Shown here piece after piece: positions 58,432 to 64,000 of a DNA stretch of 64,000 nt. The translations under genes and the position numbers were made by a program. The DNA comes from Hirudo medicinalis. Its lineage: Eukaryota; Annelida; Clitellata; Hirudinida; Hirudinidae. The stretch spans positions 1,630-65,629 of the forward strand of contig MPNW01000222.1 in the NCBI GenBank assembly GCA_011800805.1, read 5' to 3'. The notes under the pieces are model-generated. The model was not told where the DNA came from and ran no database searches. It saw only the letters and a program-made list of their open reading frames with translations. Position 1 is the stretch's first letter. Each line of letters starts with the position of its first letter.

Positions 58432-59661
58432 ATAGGGGATTTAAAGATATCTTATAAGTGTGGAATTGCTGCTGTTAGAACATCTGAAGCTCAAGAAGCT
58501 CAGGATACTGAAGAATCAGATGTTGTGAGATTTCAAGAAATTAGAAAATATTCTCAAATGCAACGTAATAATATTAATAATAATAAATAATAGTAATAAT
58601 GATAATAATAATAATAATAATAATAACAACAACAATAATGTTCATACTTTCTTGCTTAAATTTGAGTGCTTGTTATCTAACAGAAAGTGCAATGCTAACT
58701 AATAACTCATTAGTATCATTGGCTTGATACAAATTTTCAAATGATGCCTGTAGGTTAGCATTATAAGCAAGGTTAATGAAGATTCTCTGGAGTCATGGCC
58801 ATCCAGTCTTGGAATACAACTGGGCTTTCTTCACGTGGGACATGTTACCTTCGAGGTGGGTCTAGCATCAACTAATTTTGTTCAGGTTGGTTACATCCAT
58901 TTGGGCGCGAGGACATGGTTTTTATCAAATTACTAAATCTTTCATGGTCTCTTTATGCATAATTTAACAACAAATGTGATTTTAAACATATTATGCCGAA
59001 TTGTTGAACAGAATATGATTAAAAGAGAACTGGGTGACCAAATGATTAAATCATGGCTTTCAAGATTTCTGGGCTTCTTCAACCACTTTGTTGGATTTTC
59101 CTTTGCAGAGGCATTCATCAATGACTTTGGTAAAAATAACACCAGAAATTATTTTTTGATGCTTTAGGGTGCTTTATGTATCCATATTGGATGTGAAGGC
59201 ATTATAAACTCCAAAAGATTTATATAGAACTGCTTCCAGAGGCCTCTCCTTAGCAATGCAGCAACACAGCAGATAATGACCATTGCTTTTAGTATAACAT
59301 GCAGGAATGCAACTTTCTGAGCTAACATGCTTGCCAATCATATTGTTTGATTATGTAATATCATATTCTATCTTCTTAATAGTTACAAGTTTCATGAATC
59401 ATATCATATTATTTAAGACTGTTGAACTAAATGTTTTAAACTATTTGAACATTTTCAGCCACTGTTCACACTCACTAGCTCAGACATACCTTTGTCAACC
59501 ACAATAAGATGAAAATTAAGTCGGCCTCCTCTCTTGGGCTTAGCATCTCCTCAGTGGTATTAGTCTGGATTGTCTACAGACCATTGCTTGTGATCATCCT
59601 GTTGCTGCTTGTCATTTTGACTCTCTTCCTGGCTGCACGACATGCACCTCACAGACCTTGA
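58432..59661 (+). CDS. TMEM43: TMEM43 (LUMA) C-terminal half
   Basis: TMEM43 is a four-helix inner nuclear envelope/ER protein. Recognisable plus-strand pieces in TMEM43 order: 58432-about 58565 (IGDLKISYKCGIAA, compare EVGDLRVSFSYAG); about 58,780-58,855 (LGFLHVGHVTFE, compare LLLHHGDFSAEEVF); about 59,008-59,093 (MIKRELGDQMIKSWLSRFLG, then FF; compare FHRELRSNSMKTWGLRAAG); and a last exon about 59509-59661 (SASSLGLSISSVVLVWIVYR, then PL), with a second helix and the stop. The VxxWxxYRPL motif corresponds to human TVAAGWLFYRPL. The exon carrying the third helix was not pinned down. The N-terminal half should lie in 57,170-58,430, but I cannot find it there and a MITE occupies much of that space, so the copy may be truncated or the first exons are too diverged. 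Confidence 0.7.
58566..58640. repeat. (TAA)n tract in a TMEM43 intron
   Basis: A run of AAT/TAA triplets, slightly interrupted, directly after the first TMEM43 exon. Confidence 0.9.
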
Positions 59662-61337
59662 ATCTAATTCTTCTGATTCATCATCAAAATTATCCATGCC
59701 CATACTTACCATCGATCTGACTTTTCTCACAATTTATGCAACAATGATATCTCATAATTCATTTACTAAGTTTTGTAGAATTGTAAAGAGTTCATCATGT
59801 ATTCATTTCATGATTTTTGCTTAATTTTCGTGATCGGGAATAAATTGACAAATCCACTTGCAACGAGATGAAATCTCATTTTTAGGAGCTGGTACAGAGC
59901 TTGCTCAACATCAACAGTTAGCAAGACAGCTGCTATATGTGTCGAGAAATGCTCTGGTGATACCATGTCATAAACCAATGGAAGGCAAATGAAAATGAGA
60001 CAAGGATTTTCTGCATTTTAATATTGGAGAATATCTATTTTGGCGAGGTAATGAAATGATTTATTGAAGGTTCACCCTACTGCAGATGTCAAACAGATGT
60101 GCTTAACACGATGTGTCAACAGTAGGCTGAATGATTATTGCCATGTGAAAATCAAATTAATGGGTAGGGTAAAGTATCTCAGCTTAGTTTCAAAGCTAAT
60201 TCCAATGCTGAATTGTTTTCAATGATAAAGAGACTTCAACGACATCTTAGGACACTGAATAATGACGAGCCACTCAGATCGTATCATGATTTCAGCAAGA
60301 AATCAAAAAACAAAGCCACTAAATATTCAACAGAATCACTAAGTTAAGACTGAAAAAAACCCTCAAGCAACCAGTTGGTACACTGGCTCAAACAGCAATC
60401 CATTTGAACCGCTGACATCAAGTATACTGAACAGAAATCATTCTATTTCATATTTCAACATTGCATAAATGGAAATAATATTTGACTGGTGAACAATCAG
60501 AAGCACAACAATCACCTGTAGATGAAACAAATGCTACGAGTTGGGGATGTGGGTACCGTAAGAAAACAAACTTCGTTGGACCCCATTGAGTTATGTTGTA
60601 AATAAATTCAAGCATCAATTTATATGGCATCCTGATTTTTTCTATAACAATAGCTGCATATTTTGTGACTAATGTTTGCCAAAGGTAATAATAATGCCAC
60701 TAAAAAACAAGCTGAAATGTATTAAATGGTACTTTTAAATCTTTGAAACAAAGCAGAGCAAAAAAAATCTATAACAGTATCAGCAATAATGCCAAAAAGG
60801 TATTACATCTGTTTAGAAGCACCTGTCGTCATTAAATGCACAAGACTGGAAACTTACCAAGGTTCTGAAAATTCCTTGTGGTGATGATATGGTGTTAGAT
60901 ATGTTGGAATAAGAATGATTCAGCAAAATGGTAACCATAAATGCTAATTAACCAAGTGCTTTAACTGATAAAATGACATTCATCACCAAAAATGAGAAAA
61001 TCAAGTAACAAGATCGCCCTTACAAGCATCTACCCGTACAGCACACGCCATTCCGCTCACAATGAAACATGTTCAAAATGATTATCATATTTCTCAAGAA
61101 AATGCATAAATTTATGCTTTTTACAGTTATAACAGGTGTTTCATGTAATAACAAACATCTAAACATCCGTAACTTAAATTATATTAAATGATAGAGGATG
61201 ATAACAAATTTAATCTCTTTTATAAAACAGAATCTTCTTGTTAAACAAATTCTATATTTCTCTGGTGCTATAACCAAGACTATTACTGCCACAATCACAC
61301 CATCATTTTGCCAGATTTGTGCATTCACAACCCACTA
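59662..61337. other. Stretch without a recognised gene
   Basis: Between the TMEM43 stop and the TMEM263 stop (convergent). AT-rich, with short open frames only. I see no repeat structure or RNA gene. Confidence 0.5.
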
Positions 61338-62064
61338 TCACTCCTTCTTATCTTTTCTTTTGAGAATTGGTACTGGCACTTTTCCAACAATGTTTTTTGT
61401 GGTGTCCACCACTGCACCTCCGGCACTGATTCCCTTGGATGCAACCCATTTCACTCCACCCACCCCCCAGACCGACAGCTCCTGTCAGTACACCGGCAGT
61501 AGAGCTTACCAGGCCACTACTGAATCGCCATACATAGCCCCCCTGTGGTTGCTGTTCATTACTCCCTGCAAGAAAGCAATGAAGCTTTCAAACTGATGAT
61601 CATAGTTTCATGAACCCAAAGCAAAATAGATTACAATTTTAAGAATACATGACTAAATTTCAAATGCCATTTATAAAGACCAATGACTATATACACATTG
61701 AACCACAAATAACCATCAGCAGGCTTTTTGTTACCAGAGGCAGCTTCATAATGTTGTTGGTCATCTGATAACTCATCTTCCTGGCAGTCATGATATTGTG
61801 TCTGAAGATAATTAAAATGTAAGAAAATTCTTCATTATAGTTCAATATAGTTTCTGACTGATATAGCTCAAGCATTAACTATGTCAACCTAAAACATATC
61901 AAAGATCACTAATATCACGACATATTGTGTATTAAAACCGATGTGTCCTAGGGAAAACACATTCACTTTATAAACATCTGTCTAAAAAACATAAGCGGCT
62001 CTTCACTAACGGAGGGAGTATTCTGATGCAACTTTTGAACGTTGGATCTGTGGTGATCAATCAT
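61338..62064 (-). CDS. TMEM263: TMEM263 (C12orf23) family membrane protein
   Basis: A small two-helix membrane protein linked to skeletal growth in vertebrates. Three minus-strand exons: 62011-62064 (start MIDHHRSNVQKLHQNTPS), 61735-61801 (acidic, TQYHDCQEDELSDDQQ) and 61338-61565. The last gives GYVWRFSSGLVSSTAGVLTG then AVG, and, after a frame change, GGVKWVASKGISAGGAVVDT, TKNIVGKVP and a basic end, KRKDKKE. This matches the family order: S.VTGGIFSVTKGAVGATIGG, then a second Gly/Val helix, then NKVPL..KKKDKSD. The two halves of the last exon are in different frames; removing one base from the C6 run at 61463-61468 (G6 on this strand) would align them. So either the copy is broken or the run length is wrong in the assembly. 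Confidence 0.78.
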
Positions 62065-62664
62065 ATTTTCCGCGAAACCAGCGACGGCTTTAAAAGTTTG
62101 AATATTTTACTGTTTTAATCTAGCCGCGTAACCAGTTTTCGACAGAATTCAAAATATAAGCTTTCATTAAGAGCCACGAAACAACCAATTATAAGCGCTT
62201 TTCGACGTGGCCACTTCTGCGCAACTACTGCAACTTAACAAGTTAACTTTGTGATGATAGTGGGTAGGTTCTGCTGAACCTGACCTGAAACCACTCCAAC
62301 AAATTCTAGTCTACAATTTCGAACTTACTTAAACATTTAAGACACCCAGCAAGTTAACAAGCCTAGCTATCTTATAACGATAAGCATCCTTTCGCATCAT
62401 TCGGTCACGTAACCATTGACCTGGAGTAAAAACCATTCTCTCGTATCTCTTTATATTACGTTATAAAACATTTTTTAAAACAGTCTTTATAAGTGCAGTT
62501 ATTTTTACAAATATATTTCCTTATAAACGGCACTTAATAACTTTTATTATGTAATTTATCTATTCTATGCATATTCGTTATAACTAAAGCTTGATTTGTT
62601 TACCTTTTTTATCGCTAAGGTTTCACGATGACTGAAAATAAAAAGACTAACCCCATCAAGAAAA

Positions 62665-62934
62665 TCAAGAATCAGCAGTTTAGGGTAATAATCTACTGAT
62701 AATAGATTTTTTGGATAAAAAAAACGACAAACTCTTGATGGACTTGGTCTCTACCAATAATTCATATTTAGCAAAACCGAAACTATTTACTGTGTGTAAT
62801 TCAAGAATCAGCAGTTTAGGGTAATAATCTATTGATAATAGATTTTTTGGATAAAAAAACGTCAAACTTTTAATGGACTTGGTCTCTACCAATAATGCAT
62901 ATTTAGCAAAACCATAACTATTTACTGTGTGTAC
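62665..62934. repeat. Two tandem copies of a 136-base unit
   Basis: Bases 62665-62800 and 62801-62934 are nearly identical (both contain AATCAGCAGTTTAGGGTAAT and end ACTATTTACTGTGTGTA), differing by a few substitutions and one A in an A-run. The minus-strand open frame across them repeats the same peptide twice; I do not call it a gene. Confidence 0.88.
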
Positions 62935-63241
62935 AATAATAACAGGTGTCATACCAGAGCAACTTGTATAATTAATTAACATGCTTACCAGGTGAATGCT
63001 TATTGGTGTGATATAAGCAGAATTTTCATTCATCATTGTAGCTATATTTTAATTTAAAGATTATTATTATTTAGTGATACAATTAACATAACATGATAAA
63101 TTTAGGGTTGACACATTATTAATGATTCAATTCAATGTTAGTCATTGCCTAAGGTCTATCTATCATTAAGAAATGGAATATATTAATTAATTTGTTAGCA
63201 TTGATTTCGAAATATGCTTATGATTTCAAATCTCATTTCAG

Positions 63242-63999
63242 TTCCTGAGAAATGCACTTGCAGAATATGAGGAAGATGCCAAGGAAGTAATTGATGATGA
63301 ACATTGGGCATTTGAAATGGCTGCATTACCAAAAAAAAAGTATGTTTTATCAGATAATAGATGCACATGCTCAAGAAAAAGATACTCTGAAGATATTTAT
63401 TATCATTGCAATAATATTAATGATTTATGAAAGTAATTCATATTATTTGGTGTTTTACCTATTTATCAGATCCAGCTTCATAGTGAAATCGTCTTATATG
63501 GACTGCATTGGGTTCGGCTTGCAAAAATACTCTAGCAAGGGCTTTAATCCAGAAGTTGAAGTAAATGAAATATATTAAACTAGCTAAACTTATGATAGTA
63601 ACTTTATGATGGTTGCCACTAGGCTAATTTGATATTTTGTTAAGTATTGCAGTGTATAATGATTTGCTTTTCCAGAAATTAAATGAAAGACTGATTAATG
63701 AACACTCAAAAAATCTTTCTGATGCACTCAGGGAACATGTCAAGCAGATACAAAACAATAGGTAAAATTCGCTTTTTCAGTGAAGAAAGCGGCCATTTTT
63801 TTTAAAGGAACTTTTTATTTACCATAAATAACAAACATTAAGCATTAATAAGGATAAGTCTTATTTGATTTGTTATGTTTCTTTCAGCAGAAAGCGTACA
63901 AGATCAGAAGATAGTTCAGGAAGTGAGGAAAGTGAATCTGAACAGGATGAAATGTTAGAAGAAGTTCCAAAGAAAAAACATTTCATGAAACCTGAATAA
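63242..63999 (+). CDS. Unrecognised protein, last four exons, acidic/basic nuclear-type tail
   Basis: Exons 63242-63339, 63473-63559, 63679-63761 and 63890-63999 (or 63887) join in phase. The product has an acidic helix (NALAEYEEDAKEVIDDEHWA), a short KKK patch, a middle segment (SSYMDCIGFGLQKYSSKGFN), a helix (LNERLINEHSKNLSDALREH), then a bipartite-NLS-like RKRTRSED, a Ser/Glu-rich stretch and KKKHFMKPE before the stop at 63997-63999. The 5' part must lie further left, but I could not identify it in 62.1-63.2 kb. I do not recognise the family; nuclear location is inferred from the tail only. The last acceptor is a CAGCAG tandem site. Confidence 0.6.
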
Positions 64000-64000
64000 A

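Noticed and set aside
62680..63036. 118-codon minus-strand frame with an internal peptide repeat
   Set aside because: The repeat is the 136-base tandem duplication; no splice context or known family.
1..64000. CRISPR arrays, operons, ribosome binding sites, bacterial terminators
   Set aside because: Spliced animal genes throughout; repeats present are microsatellites and tandem duplications without spacer structure.

Overview
This is eukaryotic, animal (metazoan) DNA. It is AT-rich, its genes are split by many short GT-AG introns (about 50-300 bases, a few over 1 kb), and intergenic spaces are short. I count about 15 genes in 64 kb. The recognisable families are animal ones: alpha-2-macroglobulin/TEP, NK4/Nkx2-5 homeobox, MUPP1/PATJ-type multi-PDZ, PHLDB/LL5, ZDHHC5/8, TM2D1 and dynein regulatory complex. 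Compact layout with a chordate-like gene set would fit an invertebrate deuterostome such as a tunicate. That is an inference; nothing in the window proves the species.

Layout. 0-2 kb: 3' end of a thioester/alpha-2-macroglobulin gene (+). 3.3-3.9 kb: a single-LIM protein (-). 5.2-7.8 kb: an IQ/coiled-coil axonemal protein, IQCG/DRC9-like (-). 8-9.2 kb: TM2D1 (-). 9.8-16.9 kb: an AGC-type kinase with a membrane anchor (+), whose large intron appears to hold an opposite-strand Ser/Thr-rich gene (12.35-14.79 kb). 15-25 kb is crowded with GAT/CAT triplet repeats, a long inverted-repeat element (17.4-18.4 kb), an 803-base segment flanked by 24-base direct repeats (20.05-20.9 kb) and a 24-base tandem array (21.1 kb). 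21.4-26.1 kb: a MUPP1/PATJ-like multi-PDZ gene (+), convergent with PRIM2 (-, 26.35-30.09 kb). PRIM2 is head-to-head with a small two-EGF membrane protein (+, 30.3-31.5 kb). 32.4-36.2 kb: a ZDHHC5/8 palmitoyltransferase (-). 38.8-43.6 kb: the NK4 homeobox gene (+) and possible N-terminal exons. 45.9-50.9 kb: HELQ DNA helicase (+), tail-to-tail with MRPS18C (-, 50.9-51.7 kb). 54.1-57.2 kb: a PHLDB/LL5-like PH protein (+). 57.6-58.0 kb: a MITE-like element. 58.4-59.7 kb: the C-terminal half of TMEM43 (+). 61.3-62.1 kb: TMEM263 (-). 63.2-64.0 kb: the 3' end of an unrecognised nuclear-looking protein (+).

These genes do not form one pathway; it is an ordinary gene-dense animal region. The most unusual items are the nested kinase/antisense gene pair, the kinase's non-RD (HGD) catalytic loop, two uncharacterised transposon-like inverted-repeat elements, and three one-base reading-frame breaks (HELQ, PHLDB, TMEM263). 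At least two of the breaks sit in homopolymer runs and most likely reflect assembly error. Exon boundaries are hand-called from splice motifs, reading phase and remembered family alignments; no search was run.
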